Positions 45,344 through 56,846 of a stretch of DNA of 64,000 nt are shown here, one piece after another. Origin of the DNA: Zea mays (lineage: Eukaryota; Streptophyta; Magnoliopsida; Poales; Poaceae). Below the pieces are notes generated by a model that saw nothing but the letters and a program-made list of their open reading frames with translations, had not been told where the DNA came from and ran no database searches. How positions within the stretch are numbered: the first letter of the stretch is position 1; each line of letters begins with the position of its first letter. Location: assembly GCF_902167145.1 (NCBI RefSeq), contig NC_050099.1, forward strand, positions 62,762,942 through 62,826,941, read 5' to 3'. Both the position numbers and the translations under genes were made by a program.

Positions 45344-45818
45344 TGTTGGGGCGAAGGCAAAGACGCCACCCTTCGCTCGAGGCCTTCGTTGTAGTCGTTG
45401 GTCCGACGGAGACAAAACGGGCAGGGACACCCTTCCCTCGATACGACATCAGACGAAGGCCTGCGACGAGGTCATCCCACCGTGCGGCCTCGCCCAGCTC
45501 GGAGGCCCACGTACGATCCGGCCCATTGTAACGGGCCCTGCGTGGCCGCTGCGTGTTATGGGCCTAATTTGTAAAGGCATTCCTGTAATTACAGTCTGTA
45601 ACCCTGCTTTATGGGAATATTCTGGGGCTAACCTAGGTATCTGGGGGCACATGCGTCCTTGACACAAGACGTTGGGCACTCAGATACCTATAAATACCCC
45701 CGCACAGTGCCCGTGAGAGGCCAGATTAACAGAGCTATTGCCATTTTGCGCGAGAACCCTGTTAACGCCACTGTTCACCCTTGTTGGACCCCCTTGCAAC
45801 TGAGAGCAAGTTCCAACA
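45344..45818 (+). repeat. Element E 5' LTR
   Basis: It starts TGTTGGGGCGAAGG and ends GCAAGTTCCAACA. TATA box TATAAATA at 45689-45696. Confidence 0.95.
45689..45696 (+). promoter_or_regulatory. TATA box in Element E 5' LTR
   Basis: CCTATAAATACCCCC, a strong TATA box 122 bp before the LTR end. The same sequence is at 56712-56719 in the 3' LTR. It drives the sense genomic RNA. Confidence 0.8.
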
Positions 45819-45838
45819 TTTGGCGCCCACCGTTCGTG
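45819..45838 (+). promoter_or_regulatory. Element E primer-binding site
   Basis: TTTGGCGCCCACCGTTCG directly follows the LTR. The TGGCGCC start is usual for tRNA-primed plant elements. The tRNA is not assigned. Confidence 0.7.
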
Positions 45839-45858
45839 CTACGAGAAAACCACCCGCG

Positions 45859-48800
45859 ATGGCACCCAAGAAAGCTAACTCGAAGGCTGACGAGGCTGCG
45901 AAGGCAGCACTGCTTGCCGCAAGAAAGGGCAAGGCCCTCGCCCTCACCCAGTCCACCCACCAAGAGGCCACTGAAGACGACGTTCTCCACACCTGCGAAG
46001 ACGACACTCTCCGCACCTGCGGCCCTGAAGGACAATCGCAGCCACCCCCAGGCTTCGCCCCACTGGAGGGCGCGGACCTCACCGAGGACGGTGAAGTCCT
46101 CGGCGTCTCAGCGAAAGAACAGCTACAGCTGCGCGCCCTGCGCCTCAAGAACCGCAATCTCTAGAGGCAGAAAGAGATACTGGAGGCCAAGCGCCAGCGC
46201 GTGTCCGCACTAGCCAAAGTGCGGCAAATGATACGCGACGAAGAGCAGAAGGCCCAGGACCTCGAGCGAGAGATCGCGCTGATGCAGCGCGAAGGCCACC
46301 CTGGCCTGCAGCACGGGCCACCCCTCCAGCAGTGCGCACAACTGGAAGACACGCGTGAAGGCCACCTCGGCCTGCAGCATGGGCCACCCCTGCAACAGCG
46401 CGCACAACCGGAAGACCCGCGTTTCCCCCAGCGCGACCACACCTTCCCGCACGCCGCGCCATTCCAAGGGGTCAACTACCTCGACGAGCGAAGTCCCCTG
46501 GCGCCACACCTGCAAGTGATGCCTTGGCCAGCTAACTTCCGGGCAGGGACCTATCCCAAGTACAACGGCAGCACCGACCCAGCACAATACATAATGAGTT
46601 ATCAGGTCGCCGTTGCATCTTCCGGAGGGGACGACGCCACAATGGCGAAGTCTTTCATCATCGCCCTAGAGGGCCCAGCTCTCACCTGGTTCACCAGGTT
46701 GCCTCCGCTGTCCATTGATTCCTGGAGAAGCCTCCGGGACAAGTTCCTGCTCAACTTCCAAGGGTACCGCCCAGACACCGACGCCTTGGCCGAACTCTCG
46801 CTCTGCAAGCAGCTGGAAAAGGAGACTCTGCGGGAGTATTACCGCAAATTTTTAATACTCAAGTCACAGCTGCCCTCAGTCGATGACCAGATCGCTATCA
46901 ACTACGCTATCAGTGGCCTTCGCGCCGGCGTCCTTTACAGCCACTGCATCAGAGATCCGCCCAAGAACCTCCAGGAATTATATCAGCTGTTTGAAAAATA
47001 CGCCAAATCCGAAGAGCTTCACCAGCGCAAGGTTGAGTCCCAAAGGAAGCCAAAAGATGCTCCACAGTCCAGCCGCACGTGGACGAGGACTCCGCAGCCA
47101 GACTCCGGTCGAGACGGCCGCAATCAACAGCAAGTGCACAACATCGCCAACCAGCACCCCGCTGCTGACGCCCCTCGTCGCCAGGAATATCCCCCCCAGG
47201 GCCGCGGAAATGGAACTCGCGGTAGGGGTCGGGGGCGTGCGCAGCCGCCGCGCCGATTCTACTGCCTCTTCCATGGCAAAGACTGCGCCCACCAAACCAA
47301 AGACTGCCCAGAAACGAAGGCCACCAGAGACAGGATGGCACGAGCGCAACCAGCCGACAACCCCAGAGTTGTCGCACACACTTACCAGCAACCCCCTCCA
47401 CCATATATCCACGCCCCCGCCCCGCATCCACCGCACCACGCTTACCAACACCATCAGGAAGTACAAATCGTACCTCCCCAACCCCCACCACCACACCAGC
47501 AACATCAAAACATCCCCCATGCTCCAAAGCAGGAAGAATTCGCCGATCAGCCATATCGCGGAGTCATTCACATGATAACTGGGGGGTCCAGCACTGACTT
47601 CGACATAAAGCGGCAGAAGCGGGACCACTACCGCAGCATCAACCACGTCGTCGTCACTGGCCCAGTCATGCAGACAAAGTGGTCCCACATACCGCTAACC
47701 TTCGACGCACGAGACGTCGACCTGAGCAGTGCCCCCCACTGCGACGCCATGGTTATCAATTGCAGCGTGGCAGGCTGGGACCTGCACAAAGTCCTAGTTG
47801 ACAATGGCAGTCAGGCGGACATCATCTTCCTCCACGCCTTCGATCGCATGGGCATAAGCCACAGCCTGCTCAAGCCTTCGGACAACCCGTTGTATGGCTT
47901 CGGCAGCAAGGGCACCTTTCCGGTCGGCAAAATAGAGCTGCCTCTCTCCTTCGGTGTAGCACCCAATGCCCGAAGTGAGCAAGTAACCTTTGATATTGTG
48001 GATATGGTATATCCATACAATGCCATCATGGGCTGGGGTTCCATCAATAAGTTCGAAGCAGCCATTCACGGACTGTACCTATGTATGAAGATACCAGGTC
48101 CGTTAGGCGTTATTACGGTCTACGACAATCAACAGACTGCGCGCAACATAGACCGGGACTTCGTGCCCGGTCAGAGAAACGTGCACTGCCTCACGGCCCA
48201 GCGCGAGGTCCCCGCGCCCGCCAGCCCAACCAATAAGCAGCACGACAAGGCACAGCTACAGAGCAACGACGGGACCAAGACTGTCCCCCTCGACCAGGCC
48301 ACGCCCAAGCAGACAGTCACTATCAGCGAAGACCTCACTTCGCATGAAGAGGAGAAGCTCCTCTGCTGCCTATCCAAGAACAAAGATGTCTTCGCCTGGT
48401 CAGCCCTCGATCTGGTCGGGGTCAGCCGTTCCATAATTGAGCACGGCTTGGGAATCGACCCTTCGGTGAGGCCGAAAAAACAGCGGCTTCGCAAGATGTC
48501 CGACGAGAAGACAGAGGCCGCCAAGGCAGAAGTGCACCGCCTCCTGGAAGCCAAATTCATCGAGCCGGTGGCTTACCCCACGTGGATCTCCAATGTTGTG
48601 ATGGTGCAGAAAAAGAGCGGGAAGTGGCGAATGTGCATCGACTTCACCAGTCTCAATAAGGCCTGCCCAAAGGACAACTTCCCGTTGCCGCGGATCGACA
48701 AAATAGTCGATAGCGCGGCCGGATGCGAAGTCATGTCACTCCTCGACTGCTTTTCCGGTTACCACCAGATATACATGAAGGAGGAAGACAAGGCTAGCAC

Positions 48801-51522
48801 CAGCTTTATAACACCCTTCGGCACATATTGCTTCATCAGAATGCCGGAGGGACTCAAGAACGCCGGGTCCACCTTCTCTAGGCTTACCAAGACAGTGCTC
48901 AACGGGCAGGTTGGCAGAAATATATTCACATATGTGGACGACATCGTCGTCGCCAGCAAGAGCAAGGCGGACCATCTCGCTGACCTCGCCGAGACATTCG
49001 CGAACATGCGAGACGCACGACTCCGCCTAAACCCGGAAAAGTGTGTCTTCAGCGTTCGCCAAGGCAAAATATTGGGCTACCTGGTATCGCACCGCGGCAT
49101 TGAGGCCAACCCAACCAAAATTCAAGCCATCATAAACATGAGGCCTCCACAGTCCGCCAGAGACGTCCAGCGCTTGACGGGGAGATTGGCCGCCCTCAAC
49201 AGATTCATCTCTAGATCCACTGAGCGAAGTCTCCCTTTCCTCAAAACTCTCCGTGGCGCAAGAGACTTCGCTTGGGGACCAGAGCAGGCAGCGGCCTTCG
49301 CCTCGTTAAAACAGTACCTGTCGGAGTTGGCAGTCCTTACAAGCCCCGACTCTTCACTACCTCTGTTGCTCTATGTTGCGGCTTCGCCGCATGCGGTCAG
49401 CGCGGCACTGGTACAGGAGCAGACAGTTGAGGGCGTGATCAGGCAGTGCCCAATTTATTACGTCTCCGAAGTGCTGACGCCGTCCAAATGCAACATGACA
49501 GAGCTGGAGAAGATTTCCTACGCAGTCGTTATGTCTTCGCGCAAATTGCGCCATTATTTTGAAGCATTCAAGGTCCGGGTCACCTCTGACAGGGGACTAG
49601 GCGAATTGTTCAGAAACCCGGAAGCATCGGTGAGGATTGCCAAGTGGGCGGCCGAACTCTCCGGCTACCACATCAATTTCGAGCCCAGGACAGCCATCAA
49701 GTCACAAGTCCTGGCAGACTTCGTCGTCGACTGGACTGGGCCAATTACACAGCCGGAACCGCCCGTAGAAAAGGTTTGGACGATCCACTGCGACGGCGCA
49801 TGGTGCCATGCGGGGGCAGGCGCCACGGCAGTCATCACCTCGCCAACCGGAGTCAAGCACAGATATGCGGCTCGCCTCAGCTTCGCTCTGGAATCTGACA
49901 GATGCACAAATAATATAGCAGAATATGAAGCAGTCATCCTCGGTCTCCGCAAGCTGAGGGCCCTTGGGGTCACCACCTGCATCATCAGAACAGACTCCAA
50001 GGTAGTTGCCGGCCAGGTCGAGAAAGACTATGCAGCAAAGGACCCCGCACTCATGCAATACCTCGCGGCCATCCGAAGTCTCGAGAGACAATTCAAGGGA
50101 TTCACTTTGCAGCATGTGGACCTGGCCAAAAATGAAGAGGCCGACGCATTGGCCAAGGCTGCCGCCAGAGGCGAGTCCTTGCCCTCCGACATGTTCTACC
50201 ACGTCATCGGCACACCAGCCGTTCGAAGCCCCGAAGGGCTCCAAATAACCAATGACAGCGAGGGCCACCGAATAGTCAACCTCATCATGACCGAAGACTG
50301 GCGGGCACCAATAACTCTGTTCCTACAGGGGTATTATCACCCAACCGACATCAACGAGGCCAAGCGCCTCAAACATCGAAGCCGGGACTTCGCACTGATT
50401 GAGGGCCAACTCTACAAGAAGGGGATCAGTCAGCCAATGCTCAAATGTGTCACCGAAACCGAAGGTGTCCAGATCCTACGCGAAGTCCACAGTGGTACCT
50501 GCGGCTCTCACGCAGGGCCAAGGGCCCTAGCCGCTAAGGTGATCCGCCAGGGTTTCTACTGGCCCGCAATGATCTGCGCCACAAATCGGGTCACAAGGTC
50601 TTGCGAAGCCTGCCAGAAGTTCTCCCCTCGATCAGGCAGCCCTTCGCAATTTACAAAGCTTATCGCCCACACATGGCCTCTCCAGCGCTGGGGCCTGGAC
50701 ATCGTCGGGCCCCTACCCATGGCTCAGGGGAACCTTAAGTTCGCCTTCGTCGCTGTCGAATACTTCACCAAATGGATCGAGGCAAGGGCTGTCTCCACAA
50801 TAACGTCAAAGACTGCCCAAAAATTCTTTTGGCAAAACATTGTTTGCCGCTTCGGAGTACCGTCCGAACTAACAGTCGACAACGGCAAACAGTTTGACAG
50901 CCAAGACTTCAAGGACTTTTGCTTCTCCATCGGCACCAAGCTTGCCTTCGCCTCAGTCTATCACCCGCAGTCCAACGGGGTTGTGGAACGCGCCAATGGA
51001 AAAATCTTCACAGCTGTCAAAAAGATGCTCCTCGACGAAAAAAAGGGCAAGTGGGCCGATTTGTTACCCGAGGCAGTCTGGGCACTAAACACGACTGAGT
51101 GCAGGGCGACCGGGTTCACTCCTTTCCGCCTTCTATATGGATCGGAGGCCATGACCCCACAAGAAATAAAACATGGGTCCCCGCGAACAGTTCCTTCAGC
51201 AGTCCCTGACGTGGACGAGCCCACTTCAAAGGATCTCATCGATGGGGATCGAGTCTTCGCCCTGCAAGCTCTAAACAAATACCAAGCCCAGACAAAAGCA
51301 TGGCGCGACCATGCAGTCATCCCAAGGGAATTCAGCGAAGGGGACCTCGTACTCGTCCGAACAGCCCGGACAGAGTCCAGGGGCAAGCTAGAGCCCAGGT
51401 GGGAGGGCCCCTTCATAGTCAAGACGAAAGCTTCCCCTAGCGCTTACAGGCTCACAACGCCAAGCGGCGAAGACCTGGAGCACTCCTGGAACATTGACAA
51501 CCTCCGCAATTTTTTTGTTTGA
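45859..51522 (+). CDS. Element E gag-pol polyprotein with two RNase H domains (one in-frame TAG)
   Basis: Frame of 1,888 codons from ATG 45859, with one TAG at 46162-46164 (codon 102). After a basic/acidic head there is a coiled region and a duplicated EGHxGLQHGPPLQQ segment. Next come the gag core (PAQYIMSYQVAVAS, LREYYRKFLILKSQL), a Tat-type finger CLFHGKDCAHQTKDC, protease DNGSQADIIF (D648), and reverse transcriptase with YVDD (from Y1025). A first RNase H remnant is followed by an archaeal-type RNase H (HCDGAW, D1312; NNIAEYEAV; RTDSKVV). Integrase has TVDNGKQF (D1674) and VVERANG (E1710), correctly 35 residues apart, and ends WNIDNLRNFFV. There is no chromodomain. Apart from the TAG the frame is intact over more than 5 kb, so inactivation is recent. 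Confidence 0.93.
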
Positions 51523-51756
51523 CTCATCAGGGCTGATTCGCCCTTGTAATTCGCAAAAACAATTTTATTCTGGCCCGCACTCTTTTCCTCCTGGGGGGTG
51601 AGGTTTTTAACGAGGCGGAGCCATGTAATATACAAGTGAAAAATCCCCCGCAAAAACATGCATCGAAAAAAGACCGCGACGACGGTCTTCGACATTCGAC
51701 CAATACGAAGTCACCGCGAGGCTCAGCGCTAGCCACCCTCGCGTGCGACAACTCCG
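51523..51756 (+). other. Element E 3' untranslated segment
   Basis: Non-coding sequence between the integrase stop and the tandem repeats. No feature is recognised. Confidence 0.5.
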
Positions 51757-52135
51757 TACAGAAGTCGCCTAAGGGTGCAGCCGGATTAGCACAACAAGTG
51801 CGAAAAATCAAAGTCTACCGCAAAGACTTACCGTGCAGAAGTCGCCTAAGGGTGCAGCCGGATTAGCACAACAAGTGCGAAAAATCGAAGTCTACCGCAA
51901 AGACTTACCGTGCAGAAGTCGCCTAAGGGTGCAGCCGGATTAGCACAAGTGCGAAAAATCGAAGTCTACCGCGAAGATTTACCGTGCAGAAGTCGCCTAA
52001 GGGTGCAGCCGGATTAGCACAACAAGTGCGAAAAATCGAAGTCTACCGCGAAGACTTACCGTGCAGAAGTCGCCTAAGGGTGCAGCCGGATTAGCACAGC
52101 AAGTGCGAAAAACCGAAGTCCACTGCAAAGACCAT
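51757..52135 (+). repeat. Tandem repeats of about 77 bp in Element E
   Basis: About five copies of a unit containing GCAGAAGTCGCCTAAGG, GTGCAGCCGGATTAGCAC and GTGCGAAAAATCGAAGTC. The third copy lacks a few bases (CACAAGTGCG) and the fifth is diverged at its end. A further weak copy may lie near 52140-52180. Confidence 0.88.
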
Positions 52136-52318
52136 CCGCGCCTAAGTTGCCCGAGGGCACAGCCGGACGAAGCGTAACAAAAGCAAAAACGACCACACCA
52201 AACTGTCCGCGCCAAGACCGACTATATACGCACCAGTCCAGCATAACAAATACACCTGACATCGGCTCAACCTTCATCATACAAGCCTTTACACATGTAC
52301 AAGCGAGGGCATCACACT

Positions 52319-55300
52319 CTACATCGGCTCAACCTTCGGAATAATTCCCATCTCCCTATAGTTAAATAACATTATCCTAAGCTCCTCACCCGCAAAAAGA
52401 CTTCGCAATTCCCCTTCACCTGTACTCGCGGCGGCAGGCAAGGACAACAGTTCCTGCCGGCCAGCCCTACTCACACGAAGCCGACCGCCCTCCGCCCCGC
52501 TCACCCTACGCTTCGCAACCGCCCTTCGCCGCCTGCGCCCAGTACTTGGACCAGGCACATCTTCTGTGCCCGCAGCGTGCGGTGAAGCCTCCGCCGCTGC
52601 CACATCCAAGGCCGCAAAGTAGTCCAAGTCCTCCTCCGACGACTCCTCAGTCCACTCAACCGAGCTCCCAGAGTCAGCAAAATCAGAAAACTCAGATGCA
52701 GACCCATCATATTTATTACCACCATCCACGGTCGAAGCCGCCAAAAAATTAGTAGTGGCGGTTGCGTGCGCAGGCCCAAAATCTTGAACCTGCGCAGCAA
52801 CCAAAATTCAGCAACATATCCAAAATTCCCTAACTATCCACACCCACTACGCCACCTGCGAAGACCCAGCCGTCGCGGGAGCCTCTGCCGTTGCCTCCGC
52901 TATCGCCTCCGCCGCCACCGTCGCAGGATCTGCAGCCCTCGGCGCAGCGGCTGCGGGGGCATCAGGAGCGCCTTCGGCGGTCTCTGGGGGCGGGTCTCCG
53001 CCGGCCGCAGCAGCTGCGGGGGCATCCGGAGCGCCTTCCGCAGTCTCCGGGGGCGGCTACATGGCGGCCCCGGACACCCGGAATCGGCTCCGGGTCAGGC
53101 AGCGCGCTGTTCAACGCCCCGAAGTCATCCACCCTCTCGCCACGCGCCGCCTAAGACACAGCACACAAATTCAGCAAACCCACACATAGCCCACATCCAG
53201 CAAACGTCAAACAAAAGCCAAACGTTACCTGAGCCCTCGCCGTCTCGGCCCGCTCCCTGACCACCTCGCGACCGTGCGGACCCCACATCCGGTCGTAGAT
53301 GGCTCCGGCGGATTCCTTCACTATGGGGTCCTCAACCTTGTAGATATCTCGCTCAAAATCTTCATCAGCTTGGTCGAAGACCTCAAAGTGTCGGCACCCC
53401 TCGCGAGAGAGCGCGTTCATCGCCCCCTCGCAGGTGACCAGGGAGGCATACGACATGAACCCCTCCACGATAGTGGGGAGTGCCTGCAACTCCTCCTGTA
53501 CCCACTCCAGGCAGCGAAGTCCGGGCTCTCGGTCCGGCACTTCGAAGTCACCGGTCCGCGCGCCCAGCTCATGGTATGAATCCATAAGCTGTTTGCGCGT
53601 CCGCTCAGCCTCCGCGCGCGTCGCGGCTTCGGCCCTCTCCACACGGCTCTCCAGGGCGCTGAGCCGCTCCTGCAACTGCTCGGCGCGCTCCCTAGCAAGA
53701 TTGCCCTCCGCCCGCGCTAGATTGGCCTCCGCCTGCGCAGCCTGCGCCTTGGCGAGGGCCTCGTTGGCCTCCCTTCTCTCCCCCGCCAGTTGGCGCCGGA
53801 GGTCAGTCTTCTCCCCCTCCAGTGCGGCCACCTTGTCCGCCAGCTTGCGGCACTTACTGTCGGCGGCCGATTTTTCCCGGACGGCATCAGCAGGTTGCGT
53901 CCGAAGTCTCTCGACTTCGGCAGACACAACTGCCGTGAGGGCCCCCGACGCCGCGCGGTCTGCGAAGTCAGTCGCCTGCAAAACATACGTAAGACCGCGG
54001 CCCCAACAAAGCCGGTAAAAAAAACCCAAAGTCTAGCTCAACGGACCTGACTTAGCGCCTCCTTCATCTCCTTCAGCCGGCGGGACACAGCGCCCGCCTC
54101 GTCCCTGACAGCCGCGAGTGCCGGCATCTCGCCTCCGGCACTAAGAGCACCGCCCTTTGCCTTCGGCACTACGGCGGCAGCCATGGTCGCCGCGGCAGGC
54201 GCAACAATAACAAGTTGGCCTTTGTCCGACCCTGCGACGCATCAACGAATTTAAAAAAAACGAGCCAACGGCTTACCACCAAGATAGTCGTCCACACTAA
54301 TATCAGTGGCGAAGTCGGCGACGGCCTTGCCCGGCGACGGCAACCCTCGGGCCGCCTTCGCGACCTCCGGCACCTTGCTGGACGCCGGCAAAGCCTTCGC
54401 GGGCCTGGAACCACCGGCGCCAGCCACAGCCTCCGGCGCCTTGCTGGAAGCAGGAACGGCCGACTTCGCCGCCAGCGGTGGCTTGCCTCCACCGGGGCTA
54501 GCAGCCTTCGCAGCCCATCGCTGCCTCTTCGGCCTGGCTTCATGAAGCCTGACAACTGTCTGGCGCTTCTGTGCAGCTCCCTGGCAATCCTTGTCCATCA
54601 CTGCCGACACAACAGCAGCAATATTCCACCCATAAGGAAACACTTTCCATTCACGAACCATGCGGGATGTAAAAAAGTCTTCGTCGGCCGCGCGGGGTAT
54701 AGGAACATTCCTAGGCCACCAACCCCCGGTAACCCTCAGCATCCGCGCCGAAGACTCCCGGAGCTCGGGCGAAGACATCCTTCCCCCCGGGGCCGCGCAT
54801 GTCCTCATCAACTCTCTAGCAAAACCATCGGAAACCCCAAGTCCTCCCATAACAGTACCTAGTTTCCTCTTCTTAGAGGATAGGGCGGCCGCCGGCGCAG
54901 GGTCGTCTCCAGACTCTACCACCGGCTTCTTCCCGCGGCGGTCCACATCATCTTGGCCCGGATAGCCGTTATACGACAGTCGATTCAATTCAAAAACCCT
55001 GTTCAAACGGTCATTCGACCCGCGGATATCCCAGCTACGCTGGCCCTCCGTCCTCGGCACGTACCGACCAACGATCTGCACCGCCCCATCCTCCGCCTCA
55101 CGCACAAAGGCGGCCGGATCGTGGCTTTGCAGATCCAGCGCGAAGGCAGGACTTCGCACCATCTTCCCACCATGGGAAGGCATCTGGCGAGGGCACACTT
55201 CGCCTAACGCCCAGCCATGCGCCAAGGGCCATACCCCGTATGCCACAAATTCTTCAACCAAGTCGCGCCCACTGCTCAGGCCGGCGGCGCACCGAAGGGC

Positions 55301-56077
55301 CCCTTCGTCCGCATCCTCCTCCGCCACCTCAAAGGGCGGGTATGCTGAGTAAAAATGCGAACACATCTCGGACACAGGGAGCCCCTCATGGTCTTCGACG
55401 GTACCCTCCGCGACGTAAAACCAAAACTCATTCCAATTGCCCCACTTGTTGCGGGCGCAAGGAACCATCTCGACTACCTCCATCGTGGTCTTGCCGGTCT
55501 TCGGCGTAAACGTACAGGACCCAAACTAGGCAACTTCATCTCCAATCATCCTCTTCTGCCAGTGCAGGCAATAGTACTTCGCAAAGACCTCGACCGATGG
55601 CTGTCCGCCGTACGAAGTCGTCGCCCAGACATACTTCGACAGAGCCACCACGGAATTCGGCGTCAACTGATGTATCTGAACGTTGAATCTGCGCAGGACT
55701 TCTCCAACAAATCGGTGTGCAGGCAGGCGGAGACCGGCGGCGAAGAACGCCTCGAACACAACCAACTCGCCTTCCGGCTCGGGGACTTCCTCCGTCCCCG
55801 GGACACGAGCAACTCCGCCGCCAAAGTAACCCAGCCGCTGCATATCTTGCACGCGGACCGACGACATCCGCGACACACCAAAATTCACCGTATCGCCGGC
55901 GCGCAACTCCTCCGCCACCAAAGTACTCAGCGTCTCCTCAGACGAGGCGTCAGCCGGCGGCGAGGCGTCGGCCGGTGGCGAGGCGTCGGCCGGCGGCGTG
56001 GCGGCAGCAGAAGAAGAGGAGGTCGGCATCGCTACGTACCGTCGGCGGCGGCGGGCGGTTTGCTTCACTCGAGCCAG
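52319..56077 (-). pseudogene. Element E antisense gene: spliced, transposase_28-like and coiled-coil protein
   Basis: Five exons on the minus strand: 56077-54277, 54231-54047, 53975-53229, 53150-52856 and 52789-52319. Introns are 45, 71, 78 and 66 bp with GT-AG ends. Exon lengths modulo 3 fit, except exon 4, which has one extra base. Exon 1 encodes an N-terminal ARVKQTARRRRR, a low-complexity ADASPP repeat, and a domain (HRFVGEVLRRFNVQIHQL, ALSKYVWATTSY) that I match to the putative gypsy-type transposon domain transposase_28. Exon 3 is a long coiled coil. Exon 5 has an acidic patch and the tail GIIPKVEPM. Breaks: TAG 55526-55528 in exon 1, the exon 4 frameshift, and no ATG at the expected start (CTG at 56077-56075). 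The only Met codon near the N-terminus is 16 codons downstream. Similar antisense genes are known in Grande-type elements; function unknown. Confidence 0.7.
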
Positions 56078-56190
56078 ATCTCTGGCGAACAAGAGCAGGG
56101 AGGGCAGACGAGCAGCAAGACGGTGGAAAAGGCGGCTAGGGTTTTCACGGAGCGCGGAAAGTGGAGTTCAAAAAGCGCCGACCCCCGCCC

Positions 56191-56199
56191 CCTTTTATA
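56191..56199 (-). promoter_or_regulatory. TATA box for the Element E antisense gene
   Basis: The minus strand reads GTATAAAAGG, about 115 bp upstream of the antisense frame and outside the LTR. This is where an independent promoter should lie. Confidence 0.65.
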
Positions 56200-56350
56200 C
56201 ACAGGGCGCGGCGCTTCGGGAAACCCGCAGTCCAACAATACAGTGTCAATCAACGGTCATGTCAAAAACCCCCGCGGAACCACTTCGAGCGAGGGCAGCG
56301 TCTCCACCATCTAGCGACGTCTTCGGCACCAGATGACTTTGTCGAACTAG

Positions 56351-56366
56351 TCCCTCGGAGGGCAAA
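56351..56366 (+). promoter_or_regulatory. Element E polypurine tract
   Basis: TCGGAGGGCAAA directly precedes the 3' LTR. It is short but in the right place. Confidence 0.6.
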
Positions 56367-56841
56367 TGTTGGGACGAAGGCAAAGACGCCACCCTTCGCT
56401 CGAGGCCTTCGCTGCAGTCGTTGGTCCGACGAAGACAAAACGGGCAGGGACACCCTTCCCTCGATACGACATCAGACGAAGGCATGCGACGAGGTCATCC
56501 CACCGTGCGGCCTCGCCCAGCTCGGAGGCCCACGTACGATCCGGCCCATTGTAACGGGCCCTGCGTGGCCGCTACGTGTTACGGGCCTAATTTGTAAAGG
56601 CATTCCTGTAATTACAGTCTGTAACCCTGCTTTATGAGAATATTCTGGGGATAACCTAGGTATCTGGGGGCACATGCGTCCTTGACACAAGACGCTGGGC
56701 GCTCAGATACCTATAAATACCCCCGCACAGTGCCCGTGAGAGGCCAGATTAACAGAGCTATTGCCATTTTGCACGAGAACCCTGTTAACGCCACTGTTCA
56801 CCCTTGTTGGACCCCCTTGCAACTGAGAGCAAGTTCCAACA
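56367..56841 (+). repeat. Element E 3' LTR
   Basis: 475 bp with 12 substitutions against the 5' LTR and no length change. It is followed by the target duplication CGCGC. Confidence 0.95.
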
Positions 56842-56846
56842 CGCGC

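Larger units (their letters stand above)
45344..56841 (+). mobile_element. Element E: Grande-like Tat-lineage retrotransposon
   Basis: 475-bp LTRs at 45344-45818 and 56367-56841 differ at 12 positions (2.5%). Target duplication CGCGC at 45339-45343 and 56842-56846. The interior holds a gag-pol of 1,887 residues with one TAG and an additional archaeal-type RNase H. Downstream come tandem repeats of about 77 bp and a spliced antisense gene. The antisense gene between pol and the 3' LTR is the known layout of Grande and related Tat elements. The assignment to Grande is by architecture and not by comparison. Confidence 0.93.

Noticed and set aside
46883..47575. 230-codon frame overlapping Element E gag
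   Set aside because: Shadow of the gag-pol frame with biased composition and no family resemblance.
53434..54050. Plus-strand frames across the antisense coiled coil
   Set aside because: Mirror frames of the minus-strand coding exons; serine/arginine bias is typical of such shadows.
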